64,000 nucleotides of DNA from Rhizobium sp. AAP43 (GCF_001296045.1 NZ_LJHS01000026.1:124001-188000), one strand, 5' to 3'; shown: positions 28,161 through 37,230, counted from the first letter of the stretch. Numbers and translations: made by a program. Notes: a model not told the origin generated them from the sequence alone.

Positions 28161-28501
28161 AGCCGGATCACATAATCCTTGCGAGTCGTTTCAATGACTT
28201 CCCAGGTTCCCTTGAAGCCTGGTCTGAGGATCAGACGGTCACCGGCGACAAGCCCGATCGGCTCGCCCCCGTCCTCAGTGACGATCGAACGGCCTTCGAG
28301 AATGTTGAAGTATTCCCATTCATCATAGAGGATCCGCCACTTGCCCGGCGTGGACTGCCAGACCCCTGCATAGACGCCGCCATCGGCTTCTTCGAGATTC
28401 CAGGTGGTGAAACGCGGGTCGCCTGAAATCAGCCTTTCGGGTGCTGGCGCGCCCTCCTCCGGCGTGACATTGGCGGGATCGAAGGCCAGGGAAAGGCTCA
28501 T
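28157..28501 (-). CDS. Cupin-domain protein (DUF861/cupin_3 type)
   Basis: A 114-residue single-domain cupin. The typical beta-barrel segments are TPGKWRILYDEWEYFNILEGRSIVTEDGGEP, in short motifs such as WEYFNILEG, and AGDRLILRPGFKGTWEV. This subfamily often lacks a full metal site and is used as a small-molecule binding or ureidoglycolate-hydrolase-like fold. The gene is 59 nt downstream of metY with a hairpin between them. Function unknown. Confidence 0.8.
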   Translation of the reverse strand: MSLSLAFDPANVTPEEGAPAPERLISGDPRFTTWNLEEADGGVYAGVWQSTPGKWRILYDEWEYFNILEGRSIVTEDGGEPIGLVAGDRLILRPGFKGTWEVIETTRKDYVIRL

Positions 28502-28522
28502 GAGCTGTCTCCAGAAGATAAC

Positions 28523-28547
28523 ACGGCGGCACCACATGTGCCGCCGT
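28523..28547 (-). terminator. Hairpin between metY and the cupin gene
   Basis: A 10-bp perfect stem (ACGGCGGCAC / GTGCCGCCGT) with a 5-nt loop, 14 nt after the metY stop. Only a weak T-rich tail (GTTATCTTCT) follows on the minus strand, so it may be a partial terminator or an mRNA-end stabiliser. Confidence 0.5.
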
Positions 28548-28560
28548 TATGAAAGATGGT

Positions 28561-29847
28561 TCAGGCCTTGGCGAGGGCCTGTTCCAGATCGGCGATGATA
28601 TCGTCGGCATCCTCGATGCCGACCGACAGCCGCACGACATCAGGACCGGCACCGGCTGCAATCTGCTGTGCTTCACTGAGCTGAGCATGGGTGGTCGAGG
28701 CCGGGTGAATGATGAGCGAGCGCGTATCGCCAATATTGGCAAGATGTGAGAAGAGCTGCAAACCGCCGACCAATGCCTTGCCGGCTTCCAGACCACCCTT
28801 GATGCCGAAGGTGAAGACGGCCCCTGCCCCCTTCGGCGAATACCGCTTCTGAAGGGCATTGTTCGGATCGTCGGCAAGTCCCGCATAGTTGACCCAGGCC
28901 ACCTTCGGATGGCTTTTCAGCCAGGTGGCCACCTTCAGCGCATTGTCGCAGTGGCGCTGCATGCGCAGCGGCAGTGTCTCGATGCCCGTCAGGAGCAGAA
29001 AGGCGTTCATCGGTGCGATCGCGGGTCCGAGATCGCGCAGGCCGAGGACACGGCAGGCGATGGCAAAGGCGAAATTGCCGAAGGTCTGATGCAGCACCAC
29101 ACCATTGTATTCGGGGCGCGGCTCCGACAGCATCGGGTATTGGCCGGCCTTTGCCGACCAGTCGAACGTGCCGCCATCGACGATCACGCCCCCCATCGAA
29201 TTTCCATGACCGCCGAGAAATTTGGTGACCGAGTGGACGATGATGTCGGCGCCATGCTCCAGCGGACGTACGAGATAGGGGCTCGCCATAGTGTTGTCGA
29301 CGATCAGCGGCAGACCGTGCCGATGAGCAACTTCTGCAATGGCCGCAATGTCGACGAAGGTACCGCCCGGATTGGCGAGGCTCTCGATGAAGACGGCCTT
29401 GGTCTTGTCGTCGATCTGAGCGGCAAAGCTTTCCGGATCAGCGGGATCCGCCCAGCGCACCTGCCAGCCAAAATTCTTGAACGCATGGCCGAACTGGTTG
29501 ATCGAGCCGCCATAGAGCTTGCGGGCGGCGACAAAATTGTCCCCGGGCTGCATCAGTGTGTGAAAGATGAGGAGCTGGGCTGCATGCCCGGAGGCGACGG
29601 CAAGGGCTGCCGTGCCGCCTTCGAGCGCCGCAATTCTTTCCTCGAGAACGCCCTGGGTGGGGTTCATGATGCGGGTGTAGATATTGCCGAACTCCTTCAG
29701 CGCAAAAAGGTTCGCAGCGTGGTCCGAGTCGTTGAAGACATAGGCCGTCGTCTGGTAAATCGGCGTAATCCGCGCGCCAGTGGTCGGGTCAGGTTGGGCA
29801 CCGGCATGGATGGCGAGTGTGGCAAAGCCCGGATTCTTGTCGGACAT
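28561..29847 (-). CDS. metY: O-acetylhomoserine sulfhydrylase (aminocarboxypropyltransferase)
   Basis: A PLP-dependent enzyme of the Cys/Met metabolism family, 428 residues. It makes homocysteine from O-acetylhomoserine and sulfide in the cytoplasm. The PLP lysine is in SVTKFLGGHGNSMGG. The phosphate-binding and active-site segments YTRIMNPTQ, ALEGGTAALAVASGHAAQ and PLIVDNTMASPYL match the MetY type more than cystathionine enzymes. I looked for a SAM riboswitch in the 110 nt upstream and found none. Confidence 0.92.
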   Translation of the reverse strand: MSDKNPGFATLAIHAGAQPDPTTGARITPIYQTTAYVFNDSDHAANLFALKEFGNIYTRIMNPTQGVLEERIAALEGGTAALAVASGHAAQLLIFHTLMQPGDNFVAARKLYGGSINQFGHAFKNFGWQVRWADPADPESFAAQIDDKTKAVFIESLANPGGTFVDIAAIAEVAHRHGLPLIVDNTMASPYLVRPLEHGADIIVHSVTKFLGGHGNSMGGVIVDGGTFDWSAKAGQYPMLSEPRPEYNGVVLHQTFGNFAFAIACRVLGLRDLGPAIAPMNAFLLLTGIETLPLRMQRHCDNALKVATWLKSHPKVAWVNYAGLADDPNNALQKRYSPKGAGAVFTFGIKGGLEAGKALVGGLQLFSHLANIGDTRSLIIHPASTTHAQLSEAQQIAAGAGPDVVRLSVGIEDADDIIADLEQALAKA

Positions 29848-29953
29848 GATTTCGATCCTCCCTCATGGTTGTCGGAGCGGATCATAACGCGCTTACGTCG
29901 TCTGTCAGCCCTGGCTTGTTCCAATCTTCTTGGACAACGGAGCAAATCGATCC

Positions 29954-29967
29954 TTGATCGATATCAA
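29954..29967. promoter_or_regulatory. Perfect FNR/FixK-type box
   Basis: TTGATCGATATCAA matches the established anaerobox TTGAT-N4-ATCAA exactly and is fully palindromic. Its centre is 59 bp upstream of the DUF6455 start codon, which places a class II start site (box at about -41) near 30002. It is 107 bp from the metY start on the other side, so a role there is less likely. Confidence 0.85.
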
Positions 29968-30019
29968 TGACCACAGCCCGGGCTTTGGCATGATGGGGAA
30001 GCAACCACGGAGCGCTGCC

Positions 30020-30451
30020 ATGTCCATTTCCCTCACAGATCCGATCCGCCAAGGCTTTCACCATCTGCTCACCTGGTGCGGGACAGGGTTCGAGGCGACG
30101 GCTGAAGCCGACCTTCTGGCCAATCTCGATGAGACCCAGCTTGCTGCACTCGCAGAGGATTGCGGGCTGACGCCCCATGAAATGCTGGCGTTGGCAAAGG
30201 CGGGCCCGCACGCCGCAGACGAGATGCCGAGATTGATGCGCGCGCTCAATATTGACCCTGCCGAGGTTGAGTTCCGCATGCGAAAGCTGTTTCGAAGCAT
30301 GCAGGTCACCTGCGCGAATTGCAGCGCCAAGCAATCCTGTCGCCACGATCTGGACAATGGCCATGCGGAAACAGCGTTCGCCAGCTATTGCGGCAATGCC
30401 GATCTGATGAACAGCCTGCGCGTCGATCCGGAACTTCTTGTCGAGCGTTGA
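30020..30451 (+). CDS. DUF6455 cysteine-containing protein
   Basis: A 143-residue cytoplasmic protein resembling DUF6455. The second half has a four-cysteine cluster, Cys98, Cys101, Cys107 and Cys124 (CANCSAKQSC...YCGN), suited to a metal or Fe-S centre. I chose ATG 30020 because of GGAG upstream; in-frame ATG codons at 29990 and 29930 lie within or near the promoter. The FNR/FixK box upstream predicts induction at low oxygen. A redox or metal-linked role is inference. Confidence 0.78.
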   Translation: MSISLTDPIRQGFHHLLTWCGTGFEATAEADLLANLDETQLAALAEDCGLTPHEMLALAKAGPHAADEMPRLMRALNIDPAEVEFRMRKLFRSMQVTCANCSAKQSCRHDLDNGHAETAFASYCGNADLMNSLRVDPELLVER

Positions 30452-30457
30452 GCAGGC

Positions 30458-30889
30458 TCAAAGCCCGAGGCGGGGGATCTCAATGGCCGGGCAGCGATCC
30501 ATCACCACGCTCATGCCCGCCGCCTCCGCTCGACTCGCCGCTTCGTCATCCCTGACGGACAACTGACCCCAAATCACCTTCGGCGGGATGGCGAGAGATT
30601 TCGCCTCCTCAACCACGGCGCCGAGATACTCAGGCGCGCGAAACACATCGATCATGTCCACTGCTTCCGGCAGATCGGCAAGCGTGGCGTACACAGTTTG
30701 CCCGAGGATTTCCTTGCCCGCCTGCCCCGGATTGACCGGAAAAACCCTGTAACCATGCGCCAACAGGAAGCGCATCACGCCGAAACTTGGGCGGTCCGGC
30801 TTGGGTGATGCACCGACAAGCGCGATGGTCTGGACCTTACCAAGGACTGCTCTCAGATAGTCATCCGGATAATTGTCATGGCCGGTCAT
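30458..30889 (-). CDS. CoA-binding domain protein (YccU type), paralogue A
   Basis: A 143-residue Rossmann-fold protein of the CoA_binding family. It has the nucleotide loop ALVGASPKPDRPSFG, the VFPVNPGQAGKEILG segment, and ends shortly after VVMDRCPAIE. It is closely related to the protein at 31373-31843; the two flank a secreted-protein gene. The family resembles the CoA-binding part of succinyl-CoA synthetase alpha, but its role is not established. Confidence 0.85.
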   Translation of the reverse strand: MTGHDNYPDDYLRAVLGKVQTIALVGASPKPDRPSFGVMRFLLAHGYRVFPVNPGQAGKEILGQTVYATLADLPEAVDMIDVFRAPEYLGAVVEEAKSLAIPPKVIWGQLSVRDDEAASRAEAAGMSVVMDRCPAIEIPRLGL

Positions 30890-31031
30890 TCGGCAATCCT
30901 CACTTTCGGCTTGTTCTCAACCCCTAAATGGATTGGCTGCCAGTCGACAACAAGAGCGACCCGCCCTATTTCCCATGGCACTGAGAACAGCTTTGTCCAG
31001 CAAAGCTATTTCCAAACGAGGAGGATGGCCG

Positions 31032-31367
31032 ATGCGCCTTCAAGCAATCACTGCCCTTGCCCTTGCATGCGGGCTTGGATCACCGGCCTTGGCAATATCG
31101 CGCTACAATTCGACCCAGATGAGTTGCGAGGCCGTTCGCGAACGCGTCATCAATGAGGGCGCTGCAATCTTACGCTATCCATCGACCCGGGTCGCCGGCA
31201 TGACCCTGTATGATCGCTATGTCACGCGGAATGCCGCCTGCGAACAGCATGAATATGCCGCACGTTCTTATGTGCCGACGAAGGACAATCCGCGCTGCCC
31301 CGTCTTGAACTGCCAGGATTACGAGCCGCGTCCCGGTGGGTTCGGCAAGCCCAATCTGCGGTTCTGA
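31032..31367 (+). CDS. Secreted hypothetical protein, cysteine-rich
   Basis: A 111-residue product with signal peptide MRLQAITALALACGLGSPALA and a mature part holding four to five cysteines (MSCEA, AACEQ, PRCPVLNCQD). The strong ribosome site GGAGG precedes ATG 31032. I recognise no domain. It lies between two paralogous CoA-binding genes on the opposite strand. Probably periplasmic. Confidence 0.7.
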   Translation: MRLQAITALALACGLGSPALAISRYNSTQMSCEAVRERVINEGAAILRYPSTRVAGMTLYDRYVTRNAACEQHEYAARSYVPTKDNPRCPVLNCQDYEPRPGGFGKPNLRF

Positions 31368-31372
31368 CGACC

Positions 31373-31843
31373 TCAGGCTGCGTGAGCCGGACCATCACGA
31401 TGGGGCCGGTGTGTCGCCTCATAGACCAGCGGATATTCGGAAACGAGTGCACGATTCATCACGACCGAAATCCCTGCCGCCTCGGCCCGAGCCGCCGCCT
31501 TGTCATCACGGACGCCAAGCTGCGTCCAGATCGCGGCTGGTCTCGGCGTCATAGCCAGCACCTCATCAACGACCGAATCGAGATACTCGGACCGACGGAA
31601 CACATCGACCAGGTCAATCGGTTCCGGAATATCGGCCAGAGAGGCGTAAACCGTTCGCCCGAGAATCGTCTCCCCTGCGTGCAGCGGATTGACCGGAAAG
31701 ACATGATAGCCTTTTCCGAGCAGGAAACCGGCGATCCACTGGCTGGGCCGCCGGTCATTGGTTGAAGCCCCGACGATTGCCACATTGTGGGCTTTCGACA
31801 GGATCTCGGCGAGGTAGGCATTGGTATAGTGATCATGCATCAT
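31373..31843 (-). CDS. CoA-binding domain protein (YccU type), paralogue B
   Basis: A 156-residue Rossmann-fold protein with VAIVGASTNDRRPSQ, the VFPVNPLHAGETILG segment and GISVVMNRALVSEYP. The core is clearly homologous to paralogue A at 30458-30889, segment for segment. The start is one of two consecutive ATG codons (31843/31840) behind GGGAGAGACG. Longer in-frame extensions have no family support. Function unknown. Confidence 0.85.
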   Translation of the reverse strand: MMHDHYTNAYLAEILSKAHNVAIVGASTNDRRPSQWIAGFLLGKGYHVFPVNPLHAGETILGRTVYASLADIPEPIDLVDVFRRSEYLDSVVDEVLAMTPRPAAIWTQLGVRDDKAAARAEAAGISVVMNRALVSEYPLVYEATHRPHRDGPAHAA

Positions 31844-31952
31844 GGACGTCTCTCCCGGCCCTTTTGGGCGCATCGACCATCTTGTGTCACGATGAACAGA
31901 ATAATGGGCCGCCCTTAACGAAGCGCATGAGAAATCGCTAAAGTTCAGTCCA

Positions 31953-32384
31953 TCACTGGGGCAGAACAATATGTCCCTGCTCATCCTGCGGGAAAAATGG
32001 ATTGTAGGCGATTTCCCAAAGATGCCCGTCCGGATCGGCCACATAACCGGAATAACCGCCCCAGAAGACTTTCTCCGGGGCCTTGACCAGCGTTGCGCCG
32101 CATGACACGGCAAACTTTACGACGGCGTCTACGCCTATCTCACTTGGCACATTATAGGCCAGCGTGACGCCGGAAAACCCCGCCGGCGTGTTCTCGACGC
32201 CCACATCTTCAGCGAGGGCAGCCCGGCCATACAAGGCCAGAACTGTCCCCTTGAGCTGAATGAAGGTCACACCCGCGGTGGATGCCGGCGATCTCGACCA
32301 TCCAAGGCGTCGATAAAATTCGGTGCTGGCTTCCAGGTCCGACACCCCCAGAGTGACCAGAGAAATGCGACGCTCCAATGACAT
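31953..32384 (-). CDS. VOC-family (glyoxalase/dioxygenase-fold) protein
   Basis: A 143-residue protein with paired beta-alpha-beta-beta-beta modules. The first begins ISLVTLGVSDLEASTEFYRRLGW and the second ends YSGYVADPDGHLWEIAYNP, which contains the typical metal-site Glu in HLWEI. Members bind metals and act on small electrophiles or act as resistance proteins; the substrate here is unknown. Confidence 0.85.
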   Translation of the reverse strand: MSLERRISLVTLGVSDLEASTEFYRRLGWSRSPASTAGVTFIQLKGTVLALYGRAALAEDVGVENTPAGFSGVTLAYNVPSEIGVDAVVKFAVSCGATLVKAPEKVFWGGYSGYVADPDGHLWEIAYNPFFPQDEQGHIVLPQ

Positions 32385-32882
32385 AAAAGACCTCCGTAAA
32401 CTGAAGTCTGCCGTTACGTTCGGTTTATGTTTTCATTATGTTCATACGAATATTAGCAACCTCGAATGGCAAGTTCCCTCCATTTCTCAATCCTCGGCTT
32501 GTTGAAGGAACGCTATCTGTCCAATCGAGTGATTTGCGTATGAGCACTTGTTGCCCATTGTCTCTGTCGACCCGGCGACGCTCTTAAGGTCGCCGTCCAC
32601 CATCCGACTGCACGGCCAAAGCCGCAACTGGCGGCACTTTTTGCGGCGAATAGTGCGGTAAAATAATACCTCAACAACAAACCATTGATATCATTACGCA
32701 TTTCTCCGCCCCACCCAGACAGACGCATCTTGACGTGGTTACACTGTCCGCGTAGATGCAGATCCGGAATGAAAGCCTCACGGCCTACGTTCCCTTTTGC
32801 GTCGAGAACGGCGCGAAACAAGCAACAAGAAACGCCTGCGGCCCTCTCGGGGACTGGCAGGATCACACGGAAAGAGACCTCA
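32385..32882. other. Intergenic region with no supported gene
   Basis: About 500 bp between the VOC gene and rplM. It is noticeably AT-rich in its first 100 bp and holds a small hairpin (GGCGAC / GTCGCC at 32574-32594). Reading frames across it on both strands look non-coding. The right-hand third must contain the promoter and leader of rplM. Confidence 0.5.
32730..32758 (+). promoter_or_regulatory. Candidate promoter of rplM-rpsI
   Basis: TTGACG, a 17-bp spacer and TAGATG. A start near 32766 would give a leader of about 117 nt before the rplM ATG, long enough for autoregulatory structure. No known leader motif was recognised. Confidence 0.4.
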
Positions 32883-33347
32883 ATGTCTACCTTCGTTCAG
32901 AAGCCTGCAGAGGTGGAGAAGAAGTGGATCGTCATCGATGCCGAAGGGCTCGTTGTCGGCCGCCTTGCCACCATTATCGCCACGTATCTTCGCGGCAAGC
33001 ACAAGGCCACCTACACCCCCCATGTTGACGACGGCGACAATGTCATCGTCATCAACGCCGAAAAGGTCGTCTTCACCGGCAAGAAGTATGCCGACAAGAA
33101 GTACTACTGGCACACCGGCTATCCGGGCGGCATCAAGGAGCGTACGGCTCGCCAGATCATCGAAGGCCGCTTCCCGGAGCGCGTCGTTGAAAAGGCTGTC
33201 GAACGCATGATCCCGCGCGGCCCGCTCGGCCGTCGCCAGATGAAGAACCTGCGCGTTTACGCCGGCGTAAACCACCCGCATGAAGCCCAGCAGCCCGTCG
33301 CTCTCGACGTTGCAAAGCTGAACAGCAAGAACACAAGGAGCGCCTAA
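32883..33347 (+). CDS. rplM: 50S ribosomal protein L13
   Basis: A 154-residue early-assembly protein of the large ribosomal subunit. Family signatures include [32 protein letters not shown] and the C-terminal [25 protein letters not shown] block (here [18 protein letters not shown]). It is followed by rpsI after 2 nt, the standard two-gene operon. Confidence 0.98.
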   Translation: MSTFVQKPAEVEKKWIVIDAEGLVVGRLATIIATYLRGKHKATYTPHVDDGDNVIVINAEKVVFTGKKYADKKYYWHTGYPGGIKERTARQIIEGRFPERVVEKAVERMIPRGPLGRRQMKNLRVYAGVNHPHEAQQPVALDVAKLNSKNTRSA

Positions 33348-33349
33348 TC

Positions 33350-33814
33350 ATGGCCGATCTTTCTTCCCTGAAGGACCTTGCCCCGGCACAGGACGCAGCT
33401 CCGGCTCACGTCCGCAAGGTCGACTCGCTGGGTCGCTCCTACGCCACCGGCAAGCGCAAGAATGCCGTTGCCCGCGTATGGGTCAAGCCGGGCTCCGGCA
33501 AGATCACCATCAACGGCCGCGAATTCCGCACCTACTTCGCCCGTCCGGTCCTGCAGATGATCCTGCAGCAGCCGATCATCGCAGCTGCCCGTGATGGCCA
33601 GTTCGACATCGTCGCGACTGTCGCCGGTGGCGGCCTGTCCGGCCAGGCCGGTGCTGTTCGTCACGGTCTCTCGAAGGCCCTCACCTACTTCGAGCCGGGC
33701 CTGCGTCAGGTCCTGAAGAAGGGTGGCTTCCTGACCCGCGACAGCCGCGTTGTCGAGCGTAAGAAGTACGGCAAGGCCAAGGCCCGTCGTTCCTTCCAGT
33801 TCTCGAAGCGCTAA
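33350..33814 (+). CDS. rpsI: 30S ribosomal protein S9
   Basis: A 154-residue protein with an N-terminal extension of about 25 residues, as in other alphaproteobacteria. The core signature [19 protein letters not shown] leads to the C-terminal basic tail [17 protein letters not shown] that reaches the ribosomal P site. A strong terminator follows 28 nt after the stop. Confidence 0.98.
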   Translation: MADLSSLKDLAPAQDAAPAHVRKVDSLGRSYATGKRKNAVARVWVKPGSGKITINGREFRTYFARPVLQMILQQPIIAAARDGQFDIVATVAGGGLSGQAGAVRHGLSKALTYFEPGLRQVLKKGGFLTRDSRVVERKKYGKAKARRSFQFSKR

Positions 33815-33842
33815 TCGCTTCTCGAACGGTTCGATGCTCTAC

Positions 33843-33875
33843 AGAAGGCACATGGTTTCATGTGCCTTCTTTTTT
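33843..33875 (+). terminator. Terminator of rplM-rpsI
   Basis: A 12-bp perfect stem (AGAAGGCACATG / CATGTGCCTTCT) with a GTTT loop, followed by TTTTT. Confidence 0.95.
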
Positions 33876-33982
33876 GAGACCCACAGGGTTTCGAGGCGCG
33901 TGCTGACAGCCGATCAACCGGGGAAAACGCCGGTTCATTTGCCGAGAGCGACCCGCCGTGGATGCTCGCCTTCCGTGGAAAC

Positions 33983-35959
33983 ATGCAGATGCAGTATAGA
34001 AGAGAGCTCGACGGACTGCGCGCCTTGGCCGTTCTGCCGGTTGTCCTCTTCCACGCCCAATTGCCCTTTTTCGATGGCGGGTTCGTTGGCGTCGATATCT
34101 TCTTCGTCATCAGTGGATATCTGATCACCAGCATTCTCCTGGAACAACTCGACCAGGGCAGCTTCTCTCTCGGCCAATTCTACGAGCGACGAGCGCGGCG
34201 CATTCTGCCGGCGTTTGTGGTGATGATGCTCGTCTGCCTGCCACTGTCGCAGATCCTGATGGATCCACACACCTTCCAGGAGTTTCTCGACAGCTTTCTC
34301 CAAAGCGCCATCGGCCTTTCGAACCTCTACTTCATGGACCAGGTCGGCTATTTTGCGCCCGATGCCGATCTGCAGCCTCTTCTGCACACCTGGAGCCTGG
34401 GCATTGAGGAGCAATATTATTTCGCCTTCCCCTTGTTGCTCGCTTGGCTGACTGCGTTCAAGCCGAGCTTGAGGACACAGGGCATTATCGGCCTGACAGT
34501 CGCCGGCTTTGTCTTTGCAGAGGTTGCGCGGCATTTTGATCCTGAGCGCAGCTTCTTCTTCACCTTGTCGCGCACTTGGGAGCTGGGGATGGGCTCAGTC
34601 TGTGCAGCTCTTGTCCGAAAACGCGAATTCAGGGCCAGCAATCTGTACAGCCTGACGGGCCTCGCCCTCATTGTCTTCAGCCTCATCGTCTATGATCGGA
34701 CGGTTCCGTTTCCCAGCGTCTACACGCTCCCGCCCTTGATTGGGACGTGCCTGATCATCCTCTTCGCACAGGAAAAGACCCTCGTCGGTCGGCTGCTCTC
34801 GGCGCCACCATTTGTCGGGCTCGGGCTCATTTCCTACAGTGTCTACCTCTGGCATCAGCCGATCTTCGCGTTTGCACGCTTGCTCAGCGCCGAACACCCC
34901 TCTTCCCTGCAGATGGCCGGACTGTCGGCTCTCACCATTCTGGTCGGATGGATATCATGGCGCTGCATCGAGCAGCCTTTTCGACAACCGCAACATACCC
35001 TTCTGGCCGGCAGACGGCAGATGCTTGGTGCAAGCGCAGCGGCGATCGTCACGCTTCTCGGCCTCGCAGGACTTGGAATCGCCTTCGAAGACTACAGTCG
35101 CGCAACATGGCTTCGCTCGAACCCGGACATCGCTGGCCCTTATCTTTTGTTGGAGCAAGCCCAGCTAGAGCGCAATCTGAGGGCTGGCGCCATGGGAGAC
35201 CCAAAGCCGACCGAATGCAGGTTCAGGGCACCCAACCTCGACGAGGCCGTGGCGAAGAGGCTGGACGATTGCCATCGCAAATATGGACCAGGCATCATGG
35301 TGCTTGGGGATAGTCACGCCATCGATTTCTTCGGCGTGGTCATTTCCCGGTTCGCCTCACCCTTCGTCGTCGGCATGACACAAGATGGCTGCCGGCCGCA
35401 TGATCCTGAATCCGACTGCCAGTTTGATCAGGTGGCGGACTATTTGAGCCAGAGGAATGGGCAACCCATCAAGCGCGTCGTCTATACACAGGCTGGGTTC
35501 TACCTGATGCAGACGGCCGATGGCAGCCCAGTGAGGCGCAGCTTCTTTGACAAGCTGACGATCAATACGCCTTTGCCAAGGACGTTGCCCGACGCCGGGC
35601 GCATTGATGCAACGGTTGCCTACCTGAACAGGCTCAGCCGCTTCACCCAGGTGAAATGGGTGGGACCACGCACCGAACCCCACATACCATTCAAGCATTT
35701 TGCGCGTGTCGGCTGCGACGCCCGTTTTACATTGCGCCCCGGACAGGGCGAGGCGTTTGAAGCCCTCGATGCTTTCATTGGCAGCAGGGTCGCGAAGTCC
35801 GGCCAATTTTCCTATGTCTCGCAGAACCAGATGATGCGTTTCGACTGGGCGACGGACTATAGCGACTGCAAAGAATTGTTCTTTGCCGACGGGGACCATT
35901 ACTCGGCAGCAGGCGAGATCCGGTTTGGCCGCGATCTTCCTCCCAGTTTCCTCAACTGA
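33983..35959 (+). CDS. Acyltransferase_3/SGNH fusion protein (OafA type)
   Basis: A 658-residue inner-membrane protein that probably O-acylates a surface polysaccharide or lipid-linked sugar. The N-terminal acyltransferase-3 domain (about 1-350) has ten or more transmembrane helices and the conserved RELDGLRALAVLPVVLFHA. The C-terminal SGNH hydrolase-like domain has the GDSH block at residues 442-445 and DGDHYSAAG near the end, so both Ser and Asp-x-x-His elements are present. I chose the ATG at 33983 (GGAAAC upstream); 33962 is an alternative. It lies between the rpsI terminator and a polytopic membrane protein. Confidence 0.9.
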   Translation: MQMQYRRELDGLRALAVLPVVLFHAQLPFFDGGFVGVDIFFVISGYLITSILLEQLDQGSFSLGQFYERRARRILPAFVVMMLVCLPLSQILMDPHTFQEFLDSFLQSAIGLSNLYFMDQVGYFAPDADLQPLLHTWSLGIEEQYYFAFPLLLAWLTAFKPSLRTQGIIGLTVAGFVFAEVARHFDPERSFFFTLSRTWELGMGSVCAALVRKREFRASNLYSLTGLALIVFSLIVYDRTVPFPSVYTLPPLIGTCLIILFAQEKTLVGRLLSAPPFVGLGLISYSVYLWHQPIFAFARLLSAEHPSSLQMAGLSALTILVGWISWRCIEQPFRQPQHTLLAGRRQMLGASAAAIVTLLGLAGLGIAFEDYSRATWLRSNPDIAGPYLLLEQAQLERNLRAGAMGDPKPTECRFRAPNLDEAVAKRLDDCHRKYGPGIMVLGDSHAIDFFGVVISRFASPFVVGMTQDGCRPHDPESDCQFDQVADYLSQRNGQPIKRVVYTQAGFYLMQTADGSPVRRSFFDKLTINTPLPRTLPDAGRIDATVAYLNRLSRFTQVKWVGPRTEPHIPFKHFARVGCDARFTLRPGQGEAFEALDAFIGSRVAKSGQFSYVSQNQMMRFDWATDYSDCKELFFADGDHYSAAGEIRFGRDLPPSFLN

Positions 35960-36039
35960 GCTTGCGAGCGTCGCGCCCAAGCATCTTGTCAAATCGTCGT
36001 CGTTGCGGAAGAGATCAGGGGCAAGCACGAGGGGACGGC

Positions 36040-37230
36040 ATGGACAACACCGCGACCACTACAACGCAACAGACCGGCCGCCCCGGGCTCTTAGTACCGC
36101 TCGCAGTCGCATGCGCCACGGTCGTTTTCTTCTTCACGATGCTGGTGCCCTTCTGGAATGACTATCGCACCGGTGGCAACAACTGGAAGCAGGGCGACTG
36201 GTTGATCAGCAGTCTGAACGAACCGATACGACGCGGCCCTTTCGGCAGCGCTCTGATTACGGTCTCGGATATGCTCGCGATCAGCCCGCTCACATTGACG
36301 TTCGTTTTGCAGCTGCTGCTCCTCGGATTGTTGCTCATCGTCACGGCTCTGATTTTTCGTGCGCTTGTCAGGCGTGACAGGGTCTATCTCCTTCTTCTCA
36401 TCTCCCCCGGCTTCTATTTGGTCTTCTGGGCAGCCGATCCCCAGGGCAGCCTGCGAAAGGAATTGCTGGCCTTCTGCGCTATGGGACTGGTCCTTACCTA
36501 TCCCCTCTACCGCTCGAAGGTGGTGGTGTTGCTCGGCTGTCTCCTGTTTGTCATCGCAGCCATCGGGCACGAACTCAATGTTCTGCTATATCCAGCCTTT
36601 GTTGCCGTGACGGCGATCATCGGGACAGGAGCCAAATCCAGACGGTTCTTCGTGGTCTGCGGTCTCCTTGTGTCCATCGGCAGTGTTGCTGCACTTGGTT
36701 ACGCGATCACTTTCTCCCGCGTCGCGGACGTTGCAACAATCTGTGCGCCACTGCTGGAGCGCGGACTTTCTGCAGAAATCTGCAAGGGCGCAATTGGGTT
36801 TCTGAATCAGGGTACCGACGCGGCGACAGCGCTTGCATCTGAAAAGATGTCGACGGGATCTATCGTCGGCTTCTTTGCAGCCGGCTACCTTGCCGCATTG
36901 CTGCCGATCGTCTTCTTCATCAGCCGCCTTGCGCGTCCGGGATTGCCCGCGCTGGCACTCATGCTCACGGCCCTACCCATCCTCCCTCTTTATATCGTCG
37001 CGGTCGATTGGGGACGGTGGATCAGCCTTCATATCACGTCCGCAGTCTTCATCCTGACTGCCCTCGGACTGACAGGGCGCCTTGCCATCACAAAACGGAT
37101 ATCTGACGCTGGCATCATAATCTTCACACTCGCCGCAGTCCTGCTGACGCCGAACCATGAGACCGGCCTCGTCATCGGCGGTGTCGTGCGCCGGGTTGTT
37201 GCACTGACCTACTGGCTGCTCGGAATATAA
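36040..37230 (+). CDS. Polytopic membrane protein of unknown function
   Basis: A 396-residue protein with about ten hydrophobic segments and a long periplasmic-looking loop after the first helix (WNDYRTGGNNWKQGDWLISSLNEPIRRGPFG). The topology and that loop resemble polysaccharide polymerase or glycosyltransferase-C type membrane proteins, but no diagnostic motif is visible. It follows the acyltransferase gene by 80 nt on the same strand, which suggests shared work on a surface glycan. The ribosome site is GAGGGGAC. Confidence 0.6.
   Translation: MDNTATTTTQQTGRPGLLVPLAVACATVVFFFTMLVPFWNDYRTGGNNWKQGDWLISSLNEPIRRGPFGSALITVSDMLAISPLTLTFVLQLLLLGLLLIVTALIFRALVRRDRVYLLLLISPGFYLVFWAADPQGSLRKELLAFCAMGLVLTYPLYRSKVVVLLGCLLFVIAAIGHELNVLLYPAFVAVTAIIGTGAKSRRFFVVCGLLVSIGSVAALGYAITFSRVADVATICAPLLERGLSAEICKGAIGFLNQGTDAATALASEKMSTGSIVGFFAAGYLAALLPIVFFISRLARPGLPALALMLTALPILPLYIVAVDWGRWISLHITSAVFILTALGLTGRLAITKRISDAGIIIFTLAAVLLTPNHETGLVIGGVVRRVVALTYWLLGI

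Noticed and set aside
29848..29953. SAM-II or other SAM-sensing riboswitch upstream of metY
   Set aside because: I compared the region with the conserved SAM-II blocks from memory and found no match.
32513..32866. 117-codon minus-strand frame in the region before rplM
   Set aside because: It has no ribosome site and no recognisable domain, and lies across the likely rplM promoter; treated as non-coding.
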